Part shown: positions 47,789 through 56,363 of the stretch, in pieces | Layout: each line of letters begins with the position of its first letter | Position numbering within the stretch: the stretch's first letter is position 1 | Assembly: GCF_003403315.2 (NCBI RefSeq) | Contig: NZ_CP048407.1 | Coordinates: 310,001 to 374,000, forward strand | Direction of reading: 5' to 3' | Source: Thermaerobacter sp. PB12/4term | Lineage (GTDB): Bacteria > Bacillota > Sulfobacillia > Thermaerobacterales > Thermaerobacteraceae | DNA: 64,000 nt | The notes under the pieces: model-generated | Databases searched by the model: none | What the model was told of the DNA's origin: nothing | What the model saw: the letters and a program-made list of their open reading frames with translations, nothing else | Translations under genes and position numbers: made by a program

Positions 47789-48126
47789 GCAGGCCCGGGC
47801 GGGGCCGGTGGGGACGGTCGAGCCGTGGGGCCGAGGGGCTGGGGCGGATGGTGGCACCGGTGGAGCGGCCGGGTCAGGAGGACCGCGACCTGCTCTGGTG
47901 GTGCATCCGCGAGACGCCGGCCGCGGTCCCGCTGGGTGAAGGGCCGCCGGGTGGGCTGCCGGCGGTACCGGTGCGGTGTACCGGGGCGGGGCCGGGTCTT
48001 GTGCGCGGGATGGCCTGTCGCCGCCAGCCGCCGTTTGTACGCTGGGGAGGCCGCTCGCTGCGTACCCCTGCTTGTACGCTGCTTGTACGCGGCTGGCGCG
48101 GTCGCCGCGGGCCGCCGCTCGGGCAG

Positions 48127-48234
48127 GGGATGGGCGGTGGCCGTCTGGCGCTGATGGACCGCGGGATGGGCGGTGGTGTCCTGGCGCTGCTTGAGCGCGG
48201 GATGGGCGGTCGCCGCCTGGTGCTGCTAGTGCGC
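48127..48234 (+). repeat. Three imperfect 36-base tandem repeats
   Basis: Three consecutive 36-base units (48127-48162, 48163-48198, 48199-48234) each begin GGGATGGGCGGT. Read in the frame of an open stretch 47848-48276 they give the 12-residue unit GMGGGRLALMDR with variations. Just upstream, GCTTGTACGC occurs twice. The open frame (142 residues, Arg/Gly/Pro-rich, start ATG 47848 without a clear site) is not convincingly a gene. The remainder of 47789-48249 has no other feature. Confidence 0.6.
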
Positions 48235-48249
48235 TTTCCTGGTGTTGCC

Positions 48250-48279
48250 TTGCTGTCCGAGGATGTCGATTGCTAGGAT
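48250..48279 (+). promoter_or_regulatory. Possible promoter of selC
   Basis: TTGCTG (48250-48255) and TAGGAT (48274-48279) are 18 bases apart, each matching four of six sigma-A consensus bases. The tRNA 5' end is 22 bases after the -10, so the leader would be about 15 bases. Confidence 0.4.
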
Positions 48280-48300
48280 GGGGGCGGCGGTCGCCGTCGA

Positions 48301-48394
48301 GGGAGCAGCTGGTGACTGGTGTCGCCCCTGGTCTTCAAAACCAGTGGGGGGCGGCGATACCGTCCCCGGTGGGTTCGATTCCCACATGCTCCCG
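48301..48394 (+). tRNA. selC: Selenocysteine tRNA (anticodon TCA)
   Basis: 94 bases ending in discriminator G, CCA not encoded. Features special to tRNA(Sec) are visible. The acceptor arm is extended (48301-48308 with 48386-48393; seven pairs, the eighth G-A). The D-stem is six pairs with a four-base loop (48311-48316, 48321-48326). The anticodon TCA at 48335-48337 lies in loop CTTCAAA. The variable arm is long, with an eight-pair stem (48347-48354, 48360-48367), and the T-stem GTGGG/CCCAC has loop TTCGATT. It decodes UGA as selenocysteine with SelA, SelB and SelD, none of which is in the window. Confidence 0.93.
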
Positions 48395-48475
48395 CAAGGT
48401 TGGCATTCCGTGGTGCCAGTGCACCGTGCGTCCGGCGCACCGTGCCGGCGGCACGCCGTGCAACAGGATCCGCGT

Positions 48476-48523
48476 GGTGAAGGGCCATGCCCGGGGCGGC
48501 GTCCCTTGGCATGGCCCTTCACC
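48476..48523 (+). terminator. Large perfect hairpin downstream of selC
   Basis: A perfect 16-bp inverted repeat (48476-48491 with 48508-48523, 16-base loop) is followed by TTACCTTCC. It lies 81 bases after selC and 81 bases before the next gene's start. Best read as the selC terminator, though the T-run is interrupted. The sequence between selC and the hairpin has two GCACCGTGC copies. Confidence 0.55.
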
Positions 48524-48604
48524 TTACCTTCCTCGCGGCAGGGGCCCCGAGGCGGCTCGCCGAATCCATGGAGTGGAAAGGTTCTCCAGAGGGAGGGGCG
48601 GCCC

Positions 48605-49285
48605 TTGCAATACCGGATCCTGCACCAGCCCAGCTACGCCCTGGCCATCGTCGAGCTGGAGCCGGGAGAGGAACTGCAGGCCGAGCCTGGGGCCCTGGTC
48701 TCCATGAGCGGCAACGTATCCCTGCAGGCGGAGGCCCGGGGCGGGCTGCTGGGCGCCCTGAGCCGCTCCCTCCTGGGCGGGGAGTCCTTCTTCACCAGCC
48801 GGTACCGGGCGGACGGGGCGCGGGGTGAGGTGATGCTGGCCCCCGCGTTGCCCGGCGACATCACGGTGCTGGAGCTGGCCGGCGAGGTCGTGTACCTCAA
48901 GTCGGGTGCCTTCCTGGCCGGGGCCACGACCCTGACCGTCGACGCGCGCTGGGGTGGTGCCCGGGGCTTCTTCGGCAGCGGGGGGCTCTTCCTGCTGCGG
49001 GTCGCGGGGCACGGGCCCCTCTTCATCAACAGCTACGGGGCGCTGCACCGCAAGGAGCTGGCACCAGGCCAGCGCTATGTGGTCGACACCGGCCACGTGG
49101 TCGCCTTCACCGACGGCATGGCCTTCCAGGTGCGAGCGGCCGGGAGCGGCTGGTTCAGTTCCATCGCCAGCGGCGAAGGCCTGGCCTGCGAGTTCACCGG
49201 ACCCGGCGCCGTCTACATCCAGACCCGGTCGGAGGCCTCATTCCTGGGCTGGCTGATCCCGAAGCTCCCGTCCAGGCGGGAATGA
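48605..49285 (+). CDS. AIM24/TIGR00266 family protein
   Basis: 226 residues from TTG 48605 behind GAGGGAGGGGCGG. Double-psi beta-helix family: LQYRILHQPSYALAIVELEPGEELQAEPGALVSMSGNVSLQ, LLGGESFFTSRYRA, LAPALPGDITVLELAGEVVYLKSGAFLA and the Gly-rich SGEGLACEFTGPGAVYIQTR tail are typical. The family is widespread; the mitochondrial Aim24 helps shape inner-membrane complexes, but the bacterial role is unsettled. No signal or TM segment. The upstream open frame passes through selC and is not coding. Confidence 0.88.
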   Translation: MQYRILHQPSYALAIVELEPGEELQAEPGALVSMSGNVSLQAEARGGLLGALSRSLLGGESFFTSRYRADGARGEVMLAPALPGDITVLELAGEVVYLKSGAFLAGATTLTVDARWGGARGFFGSGGLFLLRVAGHGPLFINSYGALHRKELAPGQRYVVDTGHVVAFTDGMAFQVRAAGSGWFSSIASGEGLACEFTGPGAVYIQTRSEASFLGWLIPKLPSRRE

Positions 49286-49442
49286 AGGCCTCCGTCCAGA
49301 AGGACGCCAGAGACGGGTGCCCGGTGAAGAACGCTCCGGAGAGGGACAGCAGGCGAGGGACCGCGGGCGGAACCCGGTCCCCGGCCCGTGCCCTCCCGTC
49401 CATCCGGGCTCCCAGGTACGGGGCGGCTCCCGGATACGGGCG

Positions 49443-50366
49443 CTAGAATCCGAGGAACCGCCGCACCTCCGCCGCGTAGCGCTCGGGCTCCTCGATGTCG
49501 GGGAAGTGGGCGCTGCGCTCGAAGATCACCAGGCGGCCCTGAGGCAGCCTGGCACTGATGTCCCGGCAGAGGTCGACCCCGACGTTGCGGTCGTGCAGCC
49601 CCACCATGACCAGGGCGGGGACCGGGATCCGGGACAGCGCCTCCATCCGGCTGGGGGGCTGGGGCTGGGCGGCCAGGGCGCGTTGCATGTCGCCGGTGTT
49701 GACGAGCCCGCTTTCCTCCCACAGCCGGCGGTTGAGCCGGGCGGCGGCGGGGTCGAAGAACAGGAAGCGGTCCACCGTTTCCGTGTCCACCAGGTTCCAG
49801 GCCTGCTCCAGGCGGGCCGGGGCCGGATCGTCCCCTGCAAGGAGCCGGGCGATCCGGTCCTTCAGTTCGCCCGTCGCCACGTGGTAGAAGCCGTACAGCT
49901 GGATCCATGCCAGCCGCACCGGGTCGCAGAAGGTGGGGGCCTGGAGGATCATCCGCTCCACGCGGCCGGGGTGGGCCAGGGCATACTCCAGAGCGAGTTC
50001 CCCGCCGAAGGAGAAGCCGAGGGGGATGAAGCGGTCCAGGCCCAGCCGGGCCCGCAGGCCTTCGAGGTCCGACACCAGCAGCGACAAGGAATAGCCGGCG
50101 GGGCTGGCCGGCCGGTCCGACCGGCCGCAGCCCCGCTGGTCGTAGTAGATCACCGTCGCAAAGGCCTCAAGGAGAGGGCCGATGGTGCGCTCGAAGTTGT
50201 AGACGTTGCCACCGGGCCCGCCGTGGATCACCACCAGCGGTGTCGTGCCCTTCGCCGCGCCGGCGATCCTGCACCAGTGGCGGATCCCGTTCACGGTGAC
50301 GTAGAACGCGCCGTCCTCTAGCGGTGCCCCGGGCATCGGGCCGTCGTGGGATGGGCCGTCGTGCAA
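49443..50366 (-). CDS. Alpha/beta hydrolase, proline iminopeptidase-like
   Basis: 307 residues from TTG 50366, chosen for AAAGGAG nine bases upstream; ATG 50336 gives a ten-residue shorter protein. VVIHGGPGGNVYNFERTIGPLL is the oxyanion-hole HGGPGG motif of proline iminopeptidases, GFSFGGELALEYALAHP the nucleophile elbow (Ser in GFSFGG), VGLHDRNVGVD the Asp and FERSAHFPDIEEPERY the His. It removes N-terminal proline or hydrolyses a related amide or ester. An independent gene; about 157 bases separate it from the convergent AIM24 gene. Confidence 0.87.
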   Translation of the reverse strand: MHDGPSHDGPMPGAPLEDGAFYVTVNGIRHWCRIAGAAKGTTPLVVIHGGPGGNVYNFERTIGPLLEAFATVIYYDQRGCGRSDRPASPAGYSLSLLVSDLEGLRARLGLDRFIPLGFSFGGELALEYALAHPGRVERMILQAPTFCDPVRLAWIQLYGFYHVATGELKDRIARLLAGDDPAPARLEQAWNLVDTETVDRFLFFDPAAARLNRRLWEESGLVNTGDMQRALAAQPQPPSRMEALSRIPVPALVMVGLHDRNVGVDLCRDISARLPQGRLVIFERSAHFPDIEEPERYAAEVRRFLGF

Positions 50367-50556
50367 CGCGCCTTGCTCCTTTCCGGCTGGTGGACGCTCC
50401 CCGCTCAGGATGACCGCTCGCCGCACAGGGGGCCAAGCCCCCAAGGGCAGGGGACCCCGGGCAAAGGCCCCGGGCCATGGATCCCGGGCGAAGGAACCCG
50501 GATCGGACCCGGGGTCGCCGGCCGGCCCCCCGGCGCTTCCTCTCCGCCCGCGCGGG

Positions 50557-51591
50557 TCACTGGCCGAACCAGCTGCGGACGGCGTCCACGGCCGCCAGGA
50601 CCCAGTCCCACAGGCGGTTGAAGAAATCCCGGATGATGGGCGTGTCCTCGCCCAAGAAGCGGTTCACCTGCTCCCGCACCTGCTGCAACTGGGCCGTCAC
50701 CGCCTGCCAGTCGATGCCGGCGTCCCGCAGCTTTTCCACCAGGGTGGCCAGTTCTTCCCGGAGGGCGTCGCTGAGCTGGATGCCCAGCTGCTGTTCCAGC
50801 TCGCGAATCAGGGCCAGGATCTCCTCCCGGCTGGTCGGCGGGTGCTCGGCCATGCGCTCCTTGAGCAGGGTCAGGAACTGGCTGGCCTTCTCGGGGCTTC
50901 CGATCTCCTGGGCGATGCGCACCATGACGCCGATCTCCCGGGCGCCCAGGTCCTTGCGCCCGGCGTCCAGGTTCTCGCCGGCGGAGACCTCGTAGGCCTT
51001 GTAGATGCCCGCCAGGGCGGCCGTACCCGAGACGTCGAAGGGCGCCGCCACGTAGACCACGGCGTCCTTCACCCCGGCGGTGGCCAGGGCCTCGGCGTAC
51101 ATCTCCGGCGCAACCCAGGTGATGTGCTTCGTCTCCACCCGGATGCCGCTGCCCGGCTCCGCCGGTTCGACCCGGACGGACGAGATGGCCCGGCTGCCCA
51201 GCTGCTCCCGCGGCACGTAGTCGCCCACCAGGGCCACTTCCTCCTGATGGGTCAGGATCAGGGGCTCGCCGTCCCAGGTGGCGGGGTCGAGGCCCAGGAG
51301 GCGCAGGACCTCCTGGCGCTGGGCTTCCGTCAGGTCGGCCCCCAGGACGACCACGGCTTTCCCGGGGGCGGGCGCCTCCTGCGGGCTGGCCTCCGGTGAG
51401 CCCGCAGCGCCGGCGGGCGCACCGGCACCCGCTGGCGCGGCCGAACCGCCCGCGCCGGTGGACGGGCCTGCGCCCGAGGACGCCGCGGTCAGGGCGGGCG
51501 CCAGCGTCATCAGGACGAAGGAGGCGACCAGGGTCAGCACCAGGGCGACCCATACCCAGCGCAGCTGCTGTTTCCGCCTGCCGGTTCCCAT
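50557..51591 (-). CDS. DUF1002 secreted protein
   Basis: 344 residues from ATG 51591, eight bases after GAGG; ATG 51597 is in frame. A TM/signal helix (residues 10-30) is followed by a Gly/Ala/Pro-rich linker to about 70. The DUF1002 domain runs from VVVLGADLTEAQRQEVLRLLGL through VEPAEPGSGIRVETKHITWV and AGVKDAVVYVAAPFDVSGTAALAGIYKAYE. It ends in a helical region (LLKERMAEHPPTSREEI...RLWDWVLAAVDAVRSW) with an amphipathic last helix. Exported protein of unknown function found in Bacillota. Confidence 0.85.
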   Translation of the reverse strand: MGTGRRKQQLRWVWVALVLTLVASFVLMTLAPALTAASSGAGPSTGAGGSAAPAGAGAPAGAAGSPEASPQEAPAPGKAVVVLGADLTEAQRQEVLRLLGLDPATWDGEPLILTHQEEVALVGDYVPREQLGSRAISSVRVEPAEPGSGIRVETKHITWVAPEMYAEALATAGVKDAVVYVAAPFDVSGTAALAGIYKAYEVSAGENLDAGRKDLGAREIGVMVRIAQEIGSPEKASQFLTLLKERMAEHPPTSREEILALIRELEQQLGIQLSDALREELATLVEKLRDAGIDWQAVTAQLQQVREQVNRFLGEDTPIIRDFFNRLWDWVLAAVDAVRSWFGQ

Positions 51592-51812
51592 GGTCATCAC
51601 CTCGCCGTTGCTTGCTGCGCCGCCTGCCGTGGCCCGGCCGGCCGCCGCCCCGCCCGGGACGGCCCGGCCGGCGTCGCTCCCGCGGGGTGATCCGGTCCCG
51701 CGTCGCTCCCGCTCGGGGCGATCCGGCCCGCGTGCCCCCGCCTGGCGTGACCTGCTGCGCCAGGCTCGGCAGGGCGCCGTCAGGCCAGCAGGCTGCCCGC
51801 ACCGGGACCTGC

Positions 51813-52418
51813 TCAGCGCCGGGGCCATCCCGCCAGGCGCAAGCCGATGCCCACGGCGGCGGCCGCCAGGATCACCACCAGCAGCACGTGCTGGTAGACC
51901 CGGACCCACTCCTGGACCAGGGGCCAAGCCGCACCCAGGGCCGCCCCTGCCGCGGCCAGGGCGGTGTTCCACACCAGCGTGCCCAGGACGGTGTAGACCA
52001 CGAAGACCGCCGCCGGCATCTCGGCGATCCCGGCCGGAATGGAGATCAGGCTGCGCACGATGGGCACCACGCGCCCCGCCAGCACCGCCCAGGGCCCGTG
52101 GCGGGAAAACCACGCCTCCGCCTTTTCAACCTGTTCGACATGCACGCCCAGGTAGTGGCCGTAGCGCCGGGTCAGGGCCTCCAGGCGCCGGCGTCCCAGG
52201 ACGCGGCCCAGCCCGTACAGGACCAGGGCCCCCAGCACCGAGCCCGCCGTCGAGGCGGCGATGACGCCCGGCAGGGTGAGGACGCCCAGGCTGGTGAGGA
52301 ACCCGGCAAAGGGGATCACCACTTCCGACGGAATCGGCGGGAACAGGTTCTCCAGGGCCACCACGGCCACCAGGCCAAGGTAGCCCCAGCGCTCCACCAC
52401 CTGGGTCAGCCAGTCCAC
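51813..52418 (-). CDS. DedA-family membrane protein
   Basis: 201 residues from GTG 52418 behind AAGGAGG. VDWLTQVVERWGYLGLVAVVALENLFPPIPSEVVIPFAGFLTSLG has the ExxxPxPSE re-entrant motif, and FSRHGPWAVLAGRVVPIVRSLISIPAGIAEM the GRxxPxxRxxxxxxAG motif. DedA proteins flip undecaprenyl phosphate or other lipids. Length and start are standard; the upstream open frame is not coding. About 220 bases upstream of the DUF1002 start. Confidence 0.92.
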   Translation of the reverse strand: MDWLTQVVERWGYLGLVAVVALENLFPPIPSEVVIPFAGFLTSLGVLTLPGVIAASTAGSVLGALVLYGLGRVLGRRRLEALTRRYGHYLGVHVEQVEKAEAWFSRHGPWAVLAGRVVPIVRSLISIPAGIAEMPAAVFVVYTVLGTLVWNTALAAAGAALGAAWPLVQEWVRVYQHVLLVVILAAAAVGIGLRLAGWPRR

Positions 52419-53191
52419 GGCCTGCCCTCCTTGCTCAGGGCTGCGCGGCCCCCGGAGGTGGGGCACCGCCTTGTCCACGGGCTGGTTCATCCTACGCGGC
52501 CTGTCCCCGATTCTTGCCTGGTTCTTTCCCCGGTTCCTGCCGGGTTCGGCCGCGGGGTTGGGCCGCTTGACTGGGCTGCCGGGCAGGCCGGCCTTGGGCC
52601 GGCTGCCGGGTAGGGCGGCCGCCGCCGCGACCCGTGGCGCCCCGTCCATTATTGCGGAGGAACGCCCCCCGGCCAAGCGGGCAGCGGGGGAGCCCTGCAC
52701 CGCGCCGTTCCCCTGGTCGCGCCGCAGGGGGCCGGTCCGGGAAGCGGTCCCGGGCCGTCTGCGGGAAGGACCGCATCCCAATGCATCCGGTCGTGCTACA
52801 ACTGCACCGGGCTTCCGGCCCTGCCACCTCCGGTCCACCTTCCGGGCGCCCCCGGGCTCTGCGCTGTGCCTCCGCTGCCTGGGCCGGGCCGCCAGGGAGG
52901 GACCGGGCGGCCAGGGAAGGAGCGGAGGGCGGCGGAATATGGCACAATGGGCGCGGCGGGGCGGCCCGTGGGGTGGACGGCACGGGCCGCCGGGGCGCCG
53001 GGCGGCCCGCGTCAGGGCAAGAGCCGCAGAACGGGCGGCGGCCTCCGGGACCGCTTGCGGTTCCGCTGGGCGTGACGTCTGCGCCCCAGACCCCGCTGCG
53101 GCCGCTACGGCCCGGGTTCCGCGGATCACGGCTTGCCCGAAGGACCCAGGAAGACAGGGCCACAGGACCGAGGGCCAGAGGAGGGACCGGC
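52419..53191. other. Long divergent intergenic region without a supported gene
   Basis: About 770 bases between the divergent DedA and membrane-protein genes. It contains a near-perfect inverted repeat near 52570-52605 (GGCAGGCCGGCC with GGCCGGCTGCC). Reading frames in all phases lack ribosome-binding sites and recognisable motifs. No promoter consensus is clear. Confidence 0.5.
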
Positions 53192-53791
53192 ATGCCAGGG
53201 GGCTGGACCACGCTGCTCGTCACGGCCGCGGTGCTGGCGGCGCTGGTGCTGCTGGGCCGCTCGCTCTTGCGGGCGCGGCCACGGCTGGAGGCCATGCGCC
53301 GGCAGCGGGAATGGGAGGCGAACCGGCAGGCCGACCGGGAGGCGGCGCGGCGCGTCCTGTCCGTTCCGCCCGGGGAGTGGCCGCTGCTGGAGCGGCTCCC
53401 CGAAGGGGTACCCGACCGGCCGGCGTATTATGCCGCCCGCTGCACCCTCCTCCAGGAACGCCCCGGCGGGGGCTATGGCTCCCTGGCCCGGGGCTGGCTA
53501 GTGGTGGGGCGGGACAGCCTGTTCTTCCATCCCGACGAGGGGGCCCCGGACACATCGCCCGACGCCCCCGGCGCCTCCCACGGCGGCCCCGGGACCCTCA
53601 CGGCAGGCCCCCTGGACATTCCCTACGCCGCCATCGAGCGGGTCGACTCCCCCTACGTCAACGTGCTGGAGGTCATCGAGCAGGATCCGGTGACGCGGGT
53701 GTGGGTCACCCATGCCTTCCGCCTGAACCGGCCCCTGGTGGTGGCCGCCTACCTTTCCCGGCTGGCGCACTTCGAGCTGATCCTGTCCTGA
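53192..53791 (+). CDS. Membrane-anchored protein of unknown function
   Basis: 199 residues from ATG 53192 behind GAGGAGGGACCGG. One N-terminal TM helix (residues 6-26), then a charged helix, then a beta-rich domain: AARCTLLQERPGGGYGSLARGWLVVGRDSLFFHPDE and IPYAAIERVDSPYVNVLEVIEQDPVTRVWVTHAFRLNRPLVVAAYLSRL. The order (strands, then an 'I-pY-xx-I-xxV' strand, then a final amphipathic helix) resembles PH/GRAM-like domains. I do not recognise a specific family. Confidence 0.7.
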   Translation: MPGGWTTLLVTAAVLAALVLLGRSLLRARPRLEAMRRQREWEANRQADREAARRVLSVPPGEWPLLERLPEGVPDRPAYYAARCTLLQERPGGGYGSLARGWLVVGRDSLFFHPDEGAPDTSPDAPGASHGGPGTLTAGPLDIPYAAIERVDSPYVNVLEVIEQDPVTRVWVTHAFRLNRPLVVAAYLSRLAHFELILS

Positions 53792-53955
53792 CGGCGTGGC
53801 TCCGCGGATGCCGGGGATGCCGGCGAGCCGGCATCGTGGGCAGGTCCGGCCTTCGGGCTCCGGGTTCGCGGTGCAGCTGGGGCGTAGCGGCGCAGCCGGT
53901 GCCGGTGCACGACCTGCCGGTACAGCTGCGCTGCCAACCGGTCCAGCCGCATCCC

Positions 53956-55113
53956 TTACCGGTACAGCTGCACCACGGCGGTGCCTGGGTAGTAGTGGGC
54001 CAGGATGTCCCGGTAACCCCGCCCCTGCCGGGCCATGGCCTGGGCGCCCCACTGGTCCAGGCCCACGCCATGACCCCAGCCCCGGCCGCGGAAGATCCAC
54101 ACCCCGCCTTCCAGCGGCTCGATCTCGATCAAGTAGGTGGACTTGAGCCGGTTGGGCCCGATCTGCCGCCGCAGGGTGGCGGCGTGGACCAGGCGCGGCC
54201 CGATGCGCACCAGCACCGCCCGCCCCGAGGGCCCGCGGCGGGCGATGGAGACCTGCTGGACCAGGGAGGGGGCCACCCCGGCGACCCCTGCCAGCTCGCC
54301 GGCCGTCAAGGCCACCGACCAGCGCCGGATGAAATCGGGCGCCGCCCGCTCACAGGGCGAGGGGACGGGGCGCAGGTAGGGCGCCTGCCGGTCATCCCCC
54401 GGGAAGGATTCCCTCAGCCCGGCGGTGCGGTCACCCGCACAGGCGCTGAACAGGGCAACGATGGGTTTGCCATCGTAAACCACTATCTCCCCCCGGGTGG
54501 CCTTGACGGCCGCAGCCACCGGGGGCGGGACCACCGGGTTGAAGGCCTGCGCTTCGGCGGGGTCGGTGGAGGTGTCGGTGCCGTACAGCCGGCGAGGCGT
54601 CGACTGCTCGCCCGCCAGCAGCAGGGACACGGTGTAGGTCCGGGCGGCCACCGCCTGGGCCCGCAGGGCGTCGGCATCCCATGAGGGGACGGCCTCGCCG
54701 GCCACCACGTGGGCGACGTACTCTTCCATCGGCATCGCCCGGGGCCCGCCGGCGGCATGGTCGAACACGGTGATCTGGGGTTCCCGGGCGAAGCGCCGGG
54801 CGATGGCGGTATCGACCCGGCCCCGGCCGGCAGCGCCGTCGCGGGTGCCAGGTCCCTCCTCATCTCCCGTGCCCGGGGCGCCGGGCCGGGCCCCGGACAG
54901 GGGCGGCTTGGTGGCAGGCCCTCCGGCCAGCGGCGCCGGACCGGCGGCCAGCAGGGCCTGCACCAGCACCAGGGCCACCAGGGCCCAGGCGGCGACAGGC
55001 GGCAACAGGTTCCTCCCACCGGGCCCGGGTGCCTTCCGCGGTCGGGCCCGGTGGTCTCCCGTCCCGGGTCCGGCGCCGCCCCCGGCGGCGCCAGGGCGGG
55101 CATGACCGGTCAT
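53956..55113 (-). CDS. spoIID: Stage II sporulation protein D (lytic transglycosylase)
   Basis: 385 residues from ATG 55113; an ATG seven codons further upstream is an alternative. A TM helix at about 38-56 anchors it. PMEEYVAHVVAGEAVPSWDADALRAQAVAARTYTV carries the catalytic Glu. TDPAEAQAFNPVVPPPVAAAVKATRGEIVVYDGKPIVALFSACAGDRT and the C-terminal FRGRGWGHGVGLDQWGAQAMARQGRGYRDILAHYYPGT are diagnostic. SpoIID cuts denuded glycan during engulfment with SpoIIP, whose gene is directly upstream. Confidence 0.93.
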   Translation of the reverse strand: MTGHARPGAAGGGAGPGTGDHRARPRKAPGPGGRNLLPPVAAWALVALVLVQALLAAGPAPLAGGPATKPPLSGARPGAPGTGDEEGPGTRDGAAGRGRVDTAIARRFAREPQITVFDHAAGGPRAMPMEEYVAHVVAGEAVPSWDADALRAQAVAARTYTVSLLLAGEQSTPRRLYGTDTSTDPAEAQAFNPVVPPPVAAAVKATRGEIVVYDGKPIVALFSACAGDRTAGLRESFPGDDRQAPYLRPVPSPCERAAPDFIRRWSVALTAGELAGVAGVAPSLVQQVSIARRGPSGRAVLVRIGPRLVHAATLRRQIGPNRLKSTYLIEIEPLEGGVWIFRGRGWGHGVGLDQWGAQAMARQGRGYRDILAHYYPGTAVVQLYR

Positions 55114-55301
55114 CCCACATCCCCCGGCCATAACCTGGGGCGAAAGGGTGCCCGGACATACCCGGGGCCTACCCCGGGCCCCGGCCTGCCCGTCCGGAGG
55201 CGGGGGGTGGCGGCGGGGAGCCAAGGATGGGCAACGGGCGGGGGACTTGCGCTGGATGCCGCAACGGGTGCCCCAAGGCCGCGGCGCTCGAGGCCGTGGC
55301 G

Positions 55302-56207
55302 CTACAGCCCGGCGGGCGGGCCGTACCCCAGCAGCGCGCCGCTCCCGGGTGGCGGCAAGAGGGTCGGCCGGGCGGGAGCCCCGTCCGGCCGGATGGACAA
55401 TGCTTCGACCAGGGCGTCGGCCACCCAGCGGGCCGTGCGCAGCGACTCGGCCAGAGTGTTTTCCGCGCCGCCGATCTCCACGATCAACGATCCCGGCAGA
55501 AGATCCTGGTTGTAGTGCCACGGTTTGAGGGCGATGCCCCGCACCAGCTGCGGGTGGATGCGCCGCAGGCGGCCGGCCAGTGCCTCGGCCAGGGCCAGGT
55601 TCTGGTGCCAGCCCGGGTGGCCGGCTCCGACCACCAGCAAGACGCCGGCGGCCGGCTGGCCGCCCACCTGGACCCGGGTGCTGACGGCGTCGCGATGGAT
55701 GTCCAGGGCGATGCGCAGGGTGGGATGCCGGTGCAACAGGTCCTGAAGGCCCGCCCGGGCGCGCTCGTAGGCATCGTCGCGGCCGGCGGCGTCATACACC
55801 GTGCCCGACCAGATGACGTCAAGGCCCCGCTCGGCCAGGCGCCGGGCCACCGCCTGCCCCAGGGCCCGTACCGAGCGCTGGGCGTCGCGGGTGAAGGCGT
55901 CGCGGTGGATGTCCCGGTCCGGGCGGCGGCCGGCCGGCAGGTCGGGCAGGAACCCTTCCGTCGCGTGGGTGTGGTAGACCAGAACCAGCGGCCTTTCGCC
56001 CCACTGCAGGGTTTCCGGTAGCGACCGGGCGCGCCACCAGAGGGAAGCGCCCACCACCACGGCCACCGCCAGAAGGACCCACAGGACGACCCGGCCTCCC
56101 GGCCCCGCCAGGAGCCCGGCCGGCAGGGGCCCCCGCAACCCGCGGCCTGGGCCGGTGGACGAACCTGCCATGCGCCGCACCCCCACCGGCGGCCCAATGA
56201 CCCGCAT
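55302..56207 (-). CDS. spoIIP: Stage II sporulation protein P
   Basis: 301 residues from ATG 56207 behind AAGGGGCAGGCGGC. A TM helix (about 42-60) is followed by the SpoIIP amidase/endopeptidase domain: LVYHTHATEGFLPD (zinc His), RIALDIHRDAV, HYNQDLLPGSLIVEIGGAENTLAES with a zinc Glu region. SpoIIP removes stem peptides, providing substrate for SpoIID in the engulfment machine. Shorter than Bacillus SpoIIP (about 400) by loss of the N-terminal linker region. 188 bases upstream of spoIID, same strand. Confidence 0.9.
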   Translation of the reverse strand: MRVIGPPVGVRRMAGSSTGPGRGLRGPLPAGLLAGPGGRVVLWVLLAVAVVVGASLWWRARSLPETLQWGERPLVLVYHTHATEGFLPDLPAGRRPDRDIHRDAFTRDAQRSVRALGQAVARRLAERGLDVIWSGTVYDAAGRDDAYERARAGLQDLLHRHPTLRIALDIHRDAVSTRVQVGGQPAAGVLLVVGAGHPGWHQNLALAEALAGRLRRIHPQLVRGIALKPWHYNQDLLPGSLIVEIGGAENTLAESLRTARWVADALVEALSIRPDGAPARPTLLPPPGSGALLGYGPPAGL

Positions 56208-56363
56208 GCCGCCTGCCCCTTACCTCTATTCCAGGACCCTGCCGGCCATGTCAGAGCCCGTCCCGCAGCCCGCCGCGGGCCGCGACGTATGGCCTCAGCG
56301 GCGGTTACGGTCAGATTACAGCCGCTCATCAGAGCCAAACTAAGGCACCGGAGGTGGGAACCG

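Noticed and set aside
48127-48234. CRISPR array
   Set aside because: The 36-base units are directly adjacent with no spacers, only three copies, imperfect, and no cas genes nearby.
47848-48276. A 142-residue gene just before selC
   Set aside because: Weak start, Arg/Gly-rich translation built largely from the tandem repeats; kept only as a repeat and a finding.
48242-48604. N-terminal extension of the AIM24 protein back to 48242
   Set aside because: The extension reads through the selC gene and its hairpin; TTG 48605 has a strong site and gives the family start.
52471-53191. Plus-strand coding sequence filling the DedA-membrane protein gap
   Set aside because: Pro/Arg/Gly-rich translation in all frames with no site; the real downstream start is ATG 53192.
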